Assembly (NCBI GenBank): GCA_014382705.1
Contig: JACNJE010000063.1
Coordinates: 1-33,530, forward strand
Direction of reading: 5' to 3'
From: Verrucomicrobiota bacterium
GTDB taxonomy: Bacteria > Verrucomicrobiota > Verrucomicrobiia > Limisphaerales > UBA1096
DNA: 33,530 nucleotides
Shown: piece after piece, positions 8,316 through 18,100 of the stretch
Numbering within the stretch: position 1 is the first letter of the stretch
How the letters are laid out: every line of letters begins with the position of its first letter
Program-made: the position numbers and the translations under genes
The notes under the pieces: model-generated
What the model was told of the DNA's origin: nothing
What the model saw: only the letters and a program-made list of their open reading frames with translations
Database searches by the model: none

Positions 8316-9884
8316 ATGTGGCCCGTTGCCAAGCAGACTCTGAAAGCCGCCGTCCGGTACCGGTTTGTCGTGGCGCTTGGCCTGGCGCTGCTGGTCATCG
8401 TGTTCGGCGTGCCGCTGCTGCTGAAGAGCGACGGGACGGCCAAGGGCACCGTGCAGCTGGTGCTCACCTACACGCTCGGCGCCACCACCGCGCTGCTGGG
8501 CATCGCCTCGTTGTGGATGGGCTGCGGCACGCTGGCCCGCGAGATCGAGGACAACATGATGCAGATGGTCGCCGTCAAGCCGATCGCCCGCTGGCGGGTG
8601 TGGCTCGGCAAATGGCTCGGCATCATGATCCTCAACGCCGCGCTGCTGGTGCCGACCGGCCTGGCGGTTTACTTTCTCATCGAGGCCCGCGCCAGCTCCC
8701 TCGAAAACGCGGAGGAACAGGCCAAGCTGCGCAACGAGGTGCTGGTCTCTCGCAGCAGCGTGCGCGAACCCATTCCGGAATGGGCGGATTGGCGCGCAGG
8801 CACAAAATTCCCCCGGCAGCGGGCGTACGCCTATGCCAAGCTGGTTGCACAGGGCAAGAGCGAGAATCAGTACACCTCCGGCGAACAGTCTTTAATAGAC
8901 AGTATCACACTGCCGGAGCATGGGCTTTCGTTACGGCCCGAATACACGCAGTTAATTGAGCAGGCAGCGAAAAACCCGGCTGCCGAGGTGCTTGCGGATA
9001 TTGAAGCGCTTGAGCATCAGGCGCTGCAGTTTGCCAAGGGCAGTCGGGAGATTGTCCTGCCGGGCCAGATGATCAACTGGGAGTTTAAGATCGACCCGGA
9101 CGAGGTGGATCGCATCAACGAAAAACCGATCTACCTGCGGTTCAAGTTCAACGCCGGCGACGAGTACGACCCCAAGTCGCACCTTTGCTTGTGGAGCGTC
9201 GGCCGGGGAACGAGCAAGCGGTGGCCGCTGGATGGTGAGTTCGAGGAGATGACCATCGGCTCCAACGTTTTTCACGAGATTAAGCTTGAGCGGGTCGGGG
9301 GCATCGTGCCGGACAAGGGCGCGAATCGCGGCCTGATTCGCGTTAACTTCGCCAACTTAAACGACAAGCCGATCGTGTTCCCGATGGATGACGGGCCGAT
9401 GATCCTGTATCACGACGGAGGGTTCGGGACGAACCTCATGCGCGGGTTGCTGATCATCTTCTTCTGGCTGGGGCTCATCTGTGCCATCGGCCTGATGGCG
9501 TCGAGTTTCCTCTCCTTCCCGGTGGCCACCTTCATGTCGTTCGGCATCCTGCTGATCTCGGCCTCCACCGGGACGCTCGAGCAGATCGTCGAGGAGGAGG
9601 GCATCACCGGCATCAACCATGAGACTGGCAGGAAGGATGAATCGTCGTCATTGGACAACGTGGCGATCCTCTTCTCCAAGACAGTGCTGTCGGTCACCGA
9701 TCTGGTTTGGGGCTACTCGCCGGTGGACCACCTCAGCTCCGGCCGGACGATCTCGTGGACCACGCTGGCGACCGCCTTCACCGGGATCATCCTCCTGATG
9801 GGCGGCCTGGTTTCGGCGTTAGGGGTCTATATGTTTCAGCGCCGTGAACTGGCGCTGCCGAATCCCACGGCCTCGATGAACTGA
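8316..9884 (+). CDS. ABC-2 type transporter permease with large extracytoplasmic insert
   Basis: The protein has 522 residues. ATG 8316 is preferred over a TTG at 8292 because the hydrophobic N terminus starts directly after it. Residues about 20-125 hold three membrane segments and the ABC-2 motif: AREIEDN, then VAVKPIARWRVWLGKWLG. Residues about 130-370 are a long soluble stretch, probably on the outer side. The C-terminal 150 residues have further membrane segments. The pattern resembles subunits of NatB/GldF-like exporters, but no substrate can be assigned. It pairs with the ATPase immediately upstream. A patch around 8880-9010 uses more A/T-ending codons than its surroundings, within the soluble insert. 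Confidence 0.8.
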   Translation: MWPVAKQTLKAAVRYRFVVALGLALLVIVFGVPLLLKSDGTAKGTVQLVLTYTLGATTALLGIASLWMGCGTLAREIEDNMMQMVAVKPIARWRVWLGKWLGIMILNAALLVPTGLAVYFLIEARASSLENAEEQAKLRNEVLVSRSSVREPIPEWADWRAGTKFPRQRAYAYAKLVAQGKSENQYTSGEQSLIDSITLPEHGLSLRPEYTQLIEQAAKNPAAEVLADIEALEHQALQFAKGSREIVLPGQMINWEFKIDPDEVDRINEKPIYLRFKFNAGDEYDPKSHLCLWSVGRGTSKRWPLDGEFEEMTIGSNVFHEIKLERVGGIVPDKGANRGLIRVNFANLNDKPIVFPMDDGPMILYHDGGFGTNLMRGLLIIFFWLGLICAIGLMASSFLSFPVATFMSFGILLISASTGTLEQIVEEEGITGINHETGRKDESSSLDNVAILFSKTVLSVTDLVWGYSPVDHLSSGRTISWTTLATAFTGIILLMGGLVSALGVYMFQRRELALPNPTASMN

Positions 9885-9888
9885 CGCG

Positions 9889-11538
9889 ATGAAACTCCAA
9901 GGCAAGGCGTACAAGTTCATTTTGCTGCTGCTGATCGCGGCGTTCCTGCTGGGCACCCGCACCAGCCAGCGGACGATGAATGAGTTCCGCAAGGAGAATA
10001 AACTGACCCACACCGAGCCGGTTGAGAATCTGCCGCCGACGCTGGCCCTCACCACGGTCGTGCTGGGCGGTTTTCGCGGGCTGATCGCCAACGTCCTCTG
10101 GGTGCGCGCCATGCAGATGCAGGAGGACGGCAAATTTTTCGAGATGGCCCAGCTGGGCGACTGGATCACCAAGCTGCAGCCGCACGCCGACCACGTCTGG
10201 CGCGTCACGGCGTGGAACATGTCGTACAACATCTCGGTCAAGTTCGACGGCATCAAGACGCCGCACATCCGGTGGCACTGGGTGCGCCGCGGCATTGAGC
10301 TGATCCGCGACGACGGTCTGATTTACAACCCGAACAGCGCCCATCTGTACCATGAGCTGGCGTGGCATTTTCAGCACAAGGTCGGCCACAACCTCGACGA
10401 CGCGCACCGGTTTTACAAGATGGCGTGGTGCACCGAAATGATGAACGACCCCGGCCCCGATGGCCGTCTCGGCACCGAGGATGACATATTTGAAGGCGGC
10501 GTCATCGGAGGGCGGCGCGACGGCTACCTCGACCTGCTCGACCCGCAGACCGACGCGGATCGCCGCCGGCTCAAGCGCCTCAACGAGGTCTTCAAGATGA
10601 CCCCGGAAAAAATGAAGGCGGTCGATGATCAGTGGGGGCCGCTCGAGTGGCGGCTGCCCGATGCCCACGCCATCTACTGGGCGCAGCAGGGCATCGAGAA
10701 GGTCACGGGTCGATTCGATTTGGACCGTGACGGCGTCCTAAACGTCGACGAGGAAAAGGCCGCCGGGGGCGATTTTCTCAAGCTGCGGCGGGTTATTTAC
10801 CAGGCACTGCAGCAGGCCTGCATGCAGGGGAGATTGATCACTCAGCCGCCCAACTTCAACTACGGCTGGAACGTCGATCTTGTGCCCCGGGCCAACGAGT
10901 CGTACGAAAAACAAATGGAGGCCAAGCGCCAGGAGGACGCCGCCTCCAACACCGATACCGGCCTGGCCGAGCACATGAGCACCGGCCATAAGAACTTCCT
11001 CCGCAGTGCCGTCTATTTTCTCTACGTGTACAACCGCAAGGATGATGCGGCCAAGTGGTATAAGTACATGGTCGATTTGTATCCCCAGTCCATTCCGGTT
11101 CCGGGCCTGAGCCTTGATGAGTACTGTGTTTCGCGCGTGCAGGAGGACGCCGGGGAGACGGACCACAATCAGACCAAAAACGTCATCGGCGGACTGCTGC
11201 TGCAGGCTTTCCAGTATGCCGCGGTTGGCGAGGACGACCAGTTCGTCGGCCACAAGTCGCTCGCCATCCAGTTCCACAACCGGTTCCAGAAGGAGATCGG
11301 TATCAGCACCAACCGCGTCGGCCTGCCGCCGTTCAAGGAGCTTGAGCGGCAGGTGTTGGACGATCTTTTCCGGCCCAACAGTCCCCTGATGCACCCGATC
11401 CTGCTTGAGCAGCTGCGTCTCGTACTCAAGCTGCCGGAGGAGTACGGCAAGGATCTCGAGCCGTTCCCCGATCCGCAGCAACCGGCCCAAGGCCCCGCAC
11501 CGGAGCCGCAACCGGCCACTGCTCCAAATCCAAACTAA
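9889..11538 (+). CDS. Membrane-anchored protein of unknown function with Ca-binding-like loops
   Basis: The protein has 549 residues and I do not recognise its family. Residues about 8-24 form one N-terminal membrane anchor or uncleaved signal; a second weakly hydrophobic stretch is at about 50-72. The bulk is soluble and helical, with regularly spaced Trp/Tyr/His and an overall look of repeat-like helices. Two Asp-rich loops resemble calcium sites: DPGPDGRLGTEDD around residue 186 and the EF-hand-like DLDRDGVLNVDEE around 279-291. The C terminus is a Pro/Ala/Gln tail. It begins four bases after the permease stop and is certainly in its operon, so a periplasmic accessory role to the exporter is plausible but only inferred from position. 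Confidence 0.7.
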   Translation: MKLQGKAYKFILLLLIAAFLLGTRTSQRTMNEFRKENKLTHTEPVENLPPTLALTTVVLGGFRGLIANVLWVRAMQMQEDGKFFEMAQLGDWITKLQPHADHVWRVTAWNMSYNISVKFDGIKTPHIRWHWVRRGIELIRDDGLIYNPNSAHLYHELAWHFQHKVGHNLDDAHRFYKMAWCTEMMNDPGPDGRLGTEDDIFEGGVIGGRRDGYLDLLDPQTDADRRRLKRLNEVFKMTPEKMKAVDDQWGPLEWRLPDAHAIYWAQQGIEKVTGRFDLDRDGVLNVDEEKAAGGDFLKLRRVIYQALQQACMQGRLITQPPNFNYGWNVDLVPRANESYEKQMEAKRQEDAASNTDTGLAEHMSTGHKNFLRSAVYFLYVYNRKDDAAKWYKYMVDLYPQSIPVPGLSLDEYCVSRVQEDAGETDHNQTKNVIGGLLLQAFQYAAVGEDDQFVGHKSLAIQFHNRFQKEIGISTNRVGLPPFKELERQVLDDLFRPNSPLMHPILLEQLRLVLKLPEEYGKDLEPFPDPQQPAQGPAPEPQPATAPNPN

Positions 11539-11539
11539 C

Positions 11540-11555
11540 CCGCTTGGCCAAGCGG
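11540..11555. repeat. Iterated palindrome, longest perfect copy (16 bp)
   Basis: CCGCTTGGCCAAGCGG is perfectly palindromic over 16 bases. It lies in the 54-bp gap directly after the stop of the preceding gene (11538). It could fold as a hairpin, but no T-run follows. Another copy lies only about 100 bp downstream in the next gene. Confidence 0.92.
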
Positions 11556-11592
11556 ACGTGCGCGGGTAGGCTCGGATCTCAACCTTGCCGCG

Positions 11593-13482
11593 ATGCTGGC
11601 CAGACACACCATCCTTTCGGCCGTGCTGCTTGGCCTGCCACTCGGTGCGCTTGGCCAAGCGGCGCAGTCGCCGCCGGCCGCTTGGTTCGCCATCCGCGTG
11701 GTGGACGAGGAGACCCAACGCGGCGTCCCGCTGGTCGAGCTCGAGACCGTCAATCACATTCGCTTTTACACCGACAGCAACGGGTGGGTGGCGTTTCACG
11801 AGCCGGGGCTGATGGATCGGCAGATTTTTTTCCACGTTCGCAGCCACGGCTACGATTACCCGAAGGACGGCTTTGGCTATCGCGGCGTCCGGCTCAAGAC
11901 CACGCCCGGCACCGAGGCGGTGCTGAAGCTCAAGCGCCTCAACATCGCCGAGCGGCTGTATCGCGTCACCGGCGCTGGCATCTACCGGGACAGCTTGCTG
12001 CTGGGCCGAAGCGCGCCGATCGAGCGGCCGCTGCTCAACGGCGCGGTGTTCGGCTCCGACAGCGTCGTGACCACGGTTTACCGGGGCAAGCTCCATTGGT
12101 TTTGGGGCGACACCAACCGCCCGTCCTATCCGCTGGGCAACTTTCATGTGCCGTTCGCCACCTCGCCGCTCCCCGGCGACGGCGGACTCGACCCCGCCCT
12201 CGGCGTCAACCTTACCTACGCTGTCGGAAAAAATGGTTTTGCGAGGGAAGCCGCCAAGATGCCCGGCAAGGGGCCGACGTGGATCGATGGCCTCGTGGTG
12301 TTGCCGGATGAAAACCGGCAGCCCCGCATGGTGGCACAGTACGTGAAAATCAAGGCGCCACTGACCGTGTACGAGCGCGGCGTGGTGCAGTTCGACGACG
12401 AGCAGCAGCAGTTCGCCCACCGCACCACATTCCCCGAAGATGCGCCGCTCTTTCCCCACGGGCACCCATTCCTGCACCGTGCAGAGGACGGGCGCGACTA
12501 CGTTTACTTCGCCGGTGGCCTGCCGCAGGTGCGCGTCCGCGCGACGCTCGACAGTTATCTCGATCCCGCCCAATACGAGACGTACACCTTCCTGCAACCC
12601 GGTTCCGGAAACGAGGTGCAGCGCAACTCGGACGGCAGCCTGCGGTTCAAGTGGCGGCGCGGCCTGCCCAAGCTCGATCCCAAGCAAGTGAAACAATTGA
12701 TCGATGACGGCAAGATCGCCGCCGGCGAATCCCCGCTCCATCTGGTCGATGTCGAGACCGGCAAGCCAGTGCTCACCCAGCACGGCTCGGTTTACTGGAA
12801 CGTCCATCGGCGGCGCTGGGTGATGATGATCTCGCAGTCGTTCGGCGCGTCGATGCTCGGCGAGATTTGGTTCGCCGAGGCCGCGCGACCGGAAGGCCCG
12901 TGGGCCTACGCCCGGAAAATCGTCTCCCATAACGACTACAGTTTCTACAACCCCAAGCAGCACCCCTACTTCGCCAAGGATGGCGGACGCACCCTGTTTT
13001 TCGAAGCCACCTACACGGCCAGCTTCTCCGGCAACAAGCACCCGACGCCGCTCTACGACTACAACCAAATCATGTACCGCCTCCAACTCGACGACCCCCG
13101 GCTGAACCTCCCGGTGCCGGTTTACGAGCGGCCAAGCGCCGCCGGGGCAACCTGGTCGATGGTGCGCCACGGCAACGCCGCTCCCTGGTTTTTCGCCCTG
13201 CCCCAGCCGACCGAAGGGACGATCCCGATCGGCCGTGACGAAAAAACCGGCCGCCTCGTGCGCTTGGCCAAAACCGCCGATGCCCTTTTCCACGCCGCCG
13301 CCGATCCCGCCGCGCTTGGCCAAGCGTATCTCCAGCCGCTCCACGAATGGACGCGAACCCATCAGGACCAAGCGGTTTACTCCTACGGCACCAACTCTCC
13401 CGACAACGGAAACTGGCACCGGTCGCCCAAGCCGCTCGGCCACATCTGGCCCGTTCCCAGCGAACTTCAGACCGCCAAATGA
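11593..13482 (+). CDS. Secreted propeller-like protein, possible glycoside-hydrolase relative
   Basis: The protein has 629 residues with a clear Sec signal peptide, residues 1 to about 21 (MLARHTILSAVLLGLPLGALGQA), cleaved near LGQA. Residues about 30-120 look like a small beta-sandwich domain. The rest shows repeated Trp/Tyr/Gly-rich strands (KLHWFWGDTNRPSYPLGN, later GSVYWNVHRRRWVMM) and acidic turns. This is reminiscent of five-bladed propeller proteins such as DUF4185 or GH43-like enzymes. I cannot point to catalytic residues, so polysaccharide hydrolysis is only a guess. Exact palindromes fall in the signal-peptide cleavage region (11648-11661) and near the C terminus (13313-13326), both read as LGQA. 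Confidence 0.65.
   Translation: MLARHTILSAVLLGLPLGALGQAAQSPPAAWFAIRVVDEETQRGVPLVELETVNHIRFYTDSNGWVAFHEPGLMDRQIFFHVRSHGYDYPKDGFGYRGVRLKTTPGTEAVLKLKRLNIAERLYRVTGAGIYRDSLLLGRSAPIERPLLNGAVFGSDSVVTTVYRGKLHWFWGDTNRPSYPLGNFHVPFATSPLPGDGGLDPALGVNLTYAVGKNGFAREAAKMPGKGPTWIDGLVVLPDENRQPRMVAQYVKIKAPLTVYERGVVQFDDEQQQFAHRTTFPEDAPLFPHGHPFLHRAEDGRDYVYFAGGLPQVRVRATLDSYLDPAQYETYTFLQPGSGNEVQRNSDGSLRFKWRRGLPKLDPKQVKQLIDDGKIAAGESPLHLVDVETGKPVLTQHGSVYWNVHRRRWVMMISQSFGASMLGEIWFAEAARPEGPWAYARKIVSHNDYSFYNPKQHPYFAKDGGRTLFFEATYTASFSGNKHPTPLYDYNQIMYRLQLDDPRLNLPVPVYERPSAAGATWSMVRHGNAAPWFFALPQPTEGTIPIGRDEKTGRLVRLAKTADALFHAAADPAALGQAYLQPLHEWTRTHQDQAVYSYGTNSPDNGNWHRSPKPLGHIWPVPSELQTAK
11648..11661. repeat. Iterated palindrome inside signal-peptide cleavage site
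   Basis: This is an exact CGCTTGGCCAAGCG in the coding sequence, read as Ala-Leu-Gly-Gln-Ala, exactly where the signal peptide should be cut. The same arrangement recurs at 27392-27405 in an unrelated exported protein. Confidence 0.9.
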
Positions 13483-13500
13483 CCCGCTCGGCCAAGCGGG
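13483..13500. terminator. Imperfect palindrome hairpin after propeller gene
   Basis: CCCGCTCGGCCAAGCGGG is a diverged palindrome copy that overlaps the end of the gene stop. It can form a 6-bp GC stem (CCCGCT with AGCGGG). No T-run follows, so a role in transcription termination is uncertain; it may simply be another member of the repeat family. Confidence 0.35.
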
Positions 13501-13655
13501 AAGCCCCTTCGGCTCTTATCGAAAGTACAAACAAACCGAAAATGAAGCAGTCTCGATATGCTGAATAACGACCAAAAACCGCCTCCAATGCCTTAAATGA
13601 TGAAAATAAGGAAAGTACACTTGACTTAAATCGAAATTTAAGACAATTAGCCCCT
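13501..13655. promoter_or_regulatory. AT-rich leader of AAA ATPase gene with inverted repeat
   Basis: This stretch is visibly richer in A/T than everything before it. A perfect inverted repeat, CTTAAAT-CGAA-ATTTAAG, lies at 13625-13642, 13 bases before the GTG start. It overlaps a TTGACT (13621-13626) that could be a -35 element; no good -10 follows at the right distance. A 9-bp direct repeat GAAAGTACA occurs at 13521-13529 and 13611-13619. The inverted repeat could be an operator or an mRNA hairpin controlling the gene. No gene is supported here. Confidence 0.45.
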
Positions 13656-15104
13656 GTGTTGGTGTCTGAATCTGAAATAATTGCCATCCTTCGCCAAATG
13701 AACCCTTGGTGGCAGGGTGAGAGTGTTCCTGATCTGCCGCAGTGGCGGCGGGCGGCGTACAAAGAATTGGATTTATGGCTTCGGAAGCCTCCGGCACCGC
13801 GTGCGGTGTTGTTAAGCGGTGCCCGGCAAATCGGAAAAACAACATTGTTCCTGCAATCGATCGAAGGGCTTTTGGTGGGGGAAGTTCATCCCGGGAACGT
13901 GCTGTATGTGACATTTGACCATCCTCTCTTGAAGTTAACCGGTCTAGATGAGGTTCTGAGACTTTGGCGATCCATCGAGGCAAAACAGTCGGGGTTGGAG
14001 TATGTTTTTGTCGATGAAATCCAGTTGCTCCCGGATTGGCAAATTTGGGTGAAGCATCAAGTGGATTTCAACAAAGGAAGGAGGATCGCGCTCACGGGTT
14101 CGGCCACGCCATTATCTATGCTAAAGCAGGAGAGCGGGGTCGGGCGTTGGCATACGATTCGACTGGCGACGTTGTCCTTTTTTGAGTTTCTGCGGATTCA
14201 GAAAAAGCAGGAGCCAAACTTGCCAGAGGTGCCTTCGCTCACAGGGTTGTTTAAATGGAATGAAGGGGACTTCTCGAAGACGGGCACCATTGCAGAGCCA
14301 CTTGCGGCGCAGTTTCACGAGTATTTGCAGCGGGGCGGATTTCCCCAATGCGCCTTGGCGTCCACGGTGACGTGGGCACAAAAATTATTGCGTGAGGACA
14401 TCGTGGACAAGGTGCTGAAACGCGACATGACAGCACTATTCGGTGTTCGACGGGTGGTTGAGTTGGAGCATACTTTTTTATACCTGTGCCTGCATGATGG
14501 CGGACAATTGGATATCCCAACCCTTTGCAAAAATCTGGGTGTCAAAAAACCGACTGCCAAAAACTTTGTTGAACTATTGGCTGCTGTTCACCTAATTCAC
14601 AAATTATCACCGCTCGGATACGGCAAGGAAGTGTTACGCGGAAAACACAAGGTGTATTTGGCCGATGCCGCAATCGGGCCGAGCGTGCTCTCCAAGGGCC
14701 GGGCCTTGCTTGAGGACGAAACTCAACTTGGCAAAGCTGTCGAAACTGCCTTCTTCAAGCACGTGTTCACCCGCTATTACAAAGGGAACGTGACGTTCGC
14801 GTATTGGCGTGGCAAAAAGAACCACGAAGTGGACATCGTGGCGGAAGTCAATGGGCGCCTGATTCCGTTCGAGGTAAAGTACCGGGGCAAAAACACGAAT
14901 GCTGATGACCTGACCGGTCTGCGGGAATTTTGCGTGAGCAAAAACGTTCGTCGCGGTTATGTCATCACCCGCCGGTTGTCTGATTTTGGTGTGTTGCGGC
15001 AGCAGGAAAAAGGAGTCGATTTTGAATTGCTGAAACTGCCCGCGCCGCTGGCCTGCTACTGGCTCGGCCGATCCGAGTTGAACTCAGCCAGCTACGCCGA
15101 ATAA
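13656..15104 (+). CDS. AAA_14/DUF4143-type ATPase with PD-(D/E)XK domain
   Basis: The protein has 482 residues. It belongs to the large family of AAA ATPases fused to a C-terminal restriction-endonuclease-like domain. Walker A is GARQIGKTT at 55-63, Walker B is VFVDEIQ with Asp120/Glu121, and a TGSAT sensor follows. The C-terminal domain shows EVDIV with Asp393 and IPFEVKY with Glu406 and Lys408, the PD-(D/E)XK core. The family is common in mobile or accessory DNA and its biochemical role is unsettled. GTG 13656 is used; GTG 13662 or ATG 13698 are alternatives. Compared with its neighbours it has lower GC, no copy of the iterated palindrome, and its own AT-rich leader, so recent acquisition is likely. 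Confidence 0.85.
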   Translation: MLVSESEIIAILRQMNPWWQGESVPDLPQWRRAAYKELDLWLRKPPAPRAVLLSGARQIGKTTLFLQSIEGLLVGEVHPGNVLYVTFDHPLLKLTGLDEVLRLWRSIEAKQSGLEYVFVDEIQLLPDWQIWVKHQVDFNKGRRIALTGSATPLSMLKQESGVGRWHTIRLATLSFFEFLRIQKKQEPNLPEVPSLTGLFKWNEGDFSKTGTIAEPLAAQFHEYLQRGGFPQCALASTVTWAQKLLREDIVDKVLKRDMTALFGVRRVVELEHTFLYLCLHDGGQLDIPTLCKNLGVKKPTAKNFVELLAAVHLIHKLSPLGYGKEVLRGKHKVYLADAAIGPSVLSKGRALLEDETQLGKAVETAFFKHVFTRYYKGNVTFAYWRGKKNHEVDIVAEVNGRLIPFEVKYRGKNTNADDLTGLREFCVSKNVRRGYVITRRLSDFGVLRQQEKGVDFELLKLPAPLACYWLGRSELNSASYAE

Positions 15105-15153
15105 TGCCACGGCACGTCGATCACAGAATGCCGGTTTTCAGCACAATTTCTAA

Positions 15154-18100
15154 GTGAACCTTTTTCGGTCAGTATTGTTGGTTGGGATGCTTGCCGCTTG
15201 GCCGGGCGCTTGGGCGTGGGAATGGCGGACGGTGACGATACCCGGTGCGGACGATGCTGCCCGGCTGGCCGGGGTTGGCTGGTATCGCTGCTGGGTGAAG
15301 GTGCCGGACAACTGGGCGACGCTTGGCGGGCGCGATCTTTGGGTGGAATCGGTCACGCTGACGGTCGACTCGAGCCACGCCGCGCACGAGGTGTTCCTCA
15401 ACGGCAATCGCCTCGGCGGCGCAGGCAGCTTCCCGCCGGATGCCAAGCCGAGCGACGGCTTGGCCAAGCGCTACAAAGTGCCGCCGGGCAGCTTGGCCAA
15501 GGGCAAGTGGAACGAGCTGGCCATCAAGGTTTTAAACCGCGACGGCGAGGGGAGGTTCCGGGGCAGCGGGCCGTCGATTCAGGGCTATTTCCTCGAGTGC
15601 CTGTTCAGCGGCGAGTGGGAATTCCGGCCCGGCCCGGAGCCGGCGCTTGGCCAAGCAGTTGAGGCCAAGCCAAGCCGCGCGGCTTACGACCAATTTCACG
15701 AGGCCAGCCGCGTGCTGTTCGAGGCACAGACGCTGGTGCACGGCGAGCGGCTCAGCCCGGGCGAGAGCCTTGCGCGGTTCGAGCTGGCCGACGGCTTGGC
15801 GATCGAGACCGTGCTGCACGAGCCGTTGGTCGCGCAGCCGACGCACGTCAGTTTCGATGCGCGCGGGCGGCTGTGGGTTTCGCATTACGTGCAGTACCCG
15901 TACCCGGCCGGGCTGCGGCAGATCAGTCGCGACAAATATTACCGAGCCAAATACGACCGCCAGCCGAAGCCGCCGCCGCATCACACGCCCGGTCGCAGTC
16001 GCGTCACCGTGCACGCGGACACCGACGGCGATGGCGCTTACGACACGCACACGGTTTTCGCCGACAAACTCGGCTTGGCCAACGCCGCGCTGCCCGGCCG
16101 TGGCGGGGTCTGGGTGATGCACACGCCGCACCTCCTGTTTTACCCCGACCGCAACACCGACGACATCCCGGACGGCGACCCGGTGGTGCACTTGGCGGGG
16201 TTCGGTTTTGAGGACACGCACTCGGTGGCCAATGGCATCGCTTGGGGGCCAGACGGCTGGCTGTACGGCGCGCAGGGCAGCACGGTGAGTTGCCGTGTCA
16301 CCCGGCCCGGCATCGATCCGCCGGGCGCGCCGGGGGTTCATTTCGAGGGTTGCATGGTTTGGCGTTATCACCCCGGGTCGCGCGAGTTCGAGATTTTCGC
16401 CGAAGGCGGCGGCAACGTGTTTGGGCTGGAGTTCGACGCCGATGGCCGCTTGTTCTCCGGCCACAACGGCGGCGGCACGCGCGGCTTTCACTACGTGCAA
16501 GGCGGGCTTTACCTCAAGCAGGGCAACAGCCCGGGAAAGTTCGGGCCGCCGGACAACCCGTTCGCGTTCGGCGAACTGCCAATGATGCCCGGCGGCAGCA
16601 TCCCGCGCTTCTCCCACAACGTCATCGTCGTCAACAGCGCGGCCATGCCGGACGCGTGGCAGGGCAAACTGCTCGGCGCCGATCCGCTGCATCGGCATCT
16701 TGTATTGAGCGAACGCACCGTGCGCGGCGCGTCATTCACCACGCGCGACATCAGCTTTCCGGTGAAGAATTCCGACGTCGCCTTCCGGCCGGTGTACATG
16801 GCCAACGCCCCGGACGGCTCGCTGCTCATCGCCGATTTTTACGAACGCTACATCGCGCACGGCCAACATTACCAAAGCCAGATCGACCCCACCTCCGGCC
16901 GCGTCTACCGGCTACAGGCCAAGGCCAAGCCGCGCGTCGTCGACACCGATCTCCGCGTAAAAACCGACGCGCAACTTATCCAACTTTTGGCGCACCCAAA
17001 CAAGTGGCATCGGCAGACCGCTGTGCGCCTGTTGGGCCAGCGCGCCACAGCCGCGACCAAGGCCAAGCTGCAAAAACAGATCATCTCCGAAACCGGCCGG
17101 GCGGCGTTGCACGGACTGTGGGCGATGCACCAAGCCGGCGGCCTCGACGACGCTCTCGCCGCCGAACTGCTCGGGCACCCGTACCCGCACGTTCGCGCTT
17201 GGGCGGTGCGGCTGCGGGGCGACGAGCGCGGATTGTCCGGCGGTTTTTTTGATGCGGTTCGACGCTTGGCCGGGCGCGAGGGGCATGCCGAGGTGCGTTC
17301 GCAGATTGCCGGCACGGCGATTCGCCTCCCGCACGAGCAGGCACTTGACCTGATCGCTGCCCTGCTCCGCCGCGCCGCCGACGTCGATGACCCGTTCATC
17401 CCGATGCAATGCTGGTGGGTGCTAGAGAGGCATTGCGAAAACGATCGCGCCGCCGTGCTGGAGCTGTTCCGCGATGGATCGTTTTTTCGGCAGCCGATGG
17501 TCGAGCGGCACATTCTCGAGCGGCTCATGCGCCGCTTGGCCGCGCGGGGCCGGCAGGACGATTTCATTGGCTGCGCGGCGTTGCTGAAAAACGCGCCGAC
17601 TCAGTTGCACCGCGACACGTTGATGTCCGGTTTCAGCAAGGCGCTCGAGGGGCAGGCGTTGCCCCGGCTGCCGGAAGCGTTGCTTGCACAACTGCGGCGG
17701 CTCGACAACCCGCCGCTGGTGCTGCGCGTGCGGTTGGGCGACTCCGCCGCGCTTGGCCAGGCGCTGTCCGTCATCGCCGACACCTCCAAGCCGGCCAAGG
17801 ATCGGGTCGAACTCATCCGCGCCACGAGCGATGCCGGAGTCGAACGGTTGCAGCAGTCTCTATTGAACTTGGTGCAGCACGAGTCCGATGCAGACGTACT
17901 CTCGGCGGGACTGCTGGCGTTGCAACGGTTCGCCGACGATTCGCTTGGCGAGGCGGTCGTGGAGCGTTACGCGAGTTTTCCCGAGGCGGCCAAGCCGGCG
18001 GCGATTTCATTTTTGGCCAGCCGCCCCGACTGGAGCCGCCAGTTGTTGACCGCCGTTGAGTCGGGCCGCTTGGCCAAGGGCGACGTGCCGCTGCCCACCG

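Noticed and set aside
10738-13443. Long minus-strand open frame of 901 codons
   Set aside because: It runs opposite two convincing plus-strand genes and the gap between them. Long antisense frames are common at this GC content, and no motif was seen.
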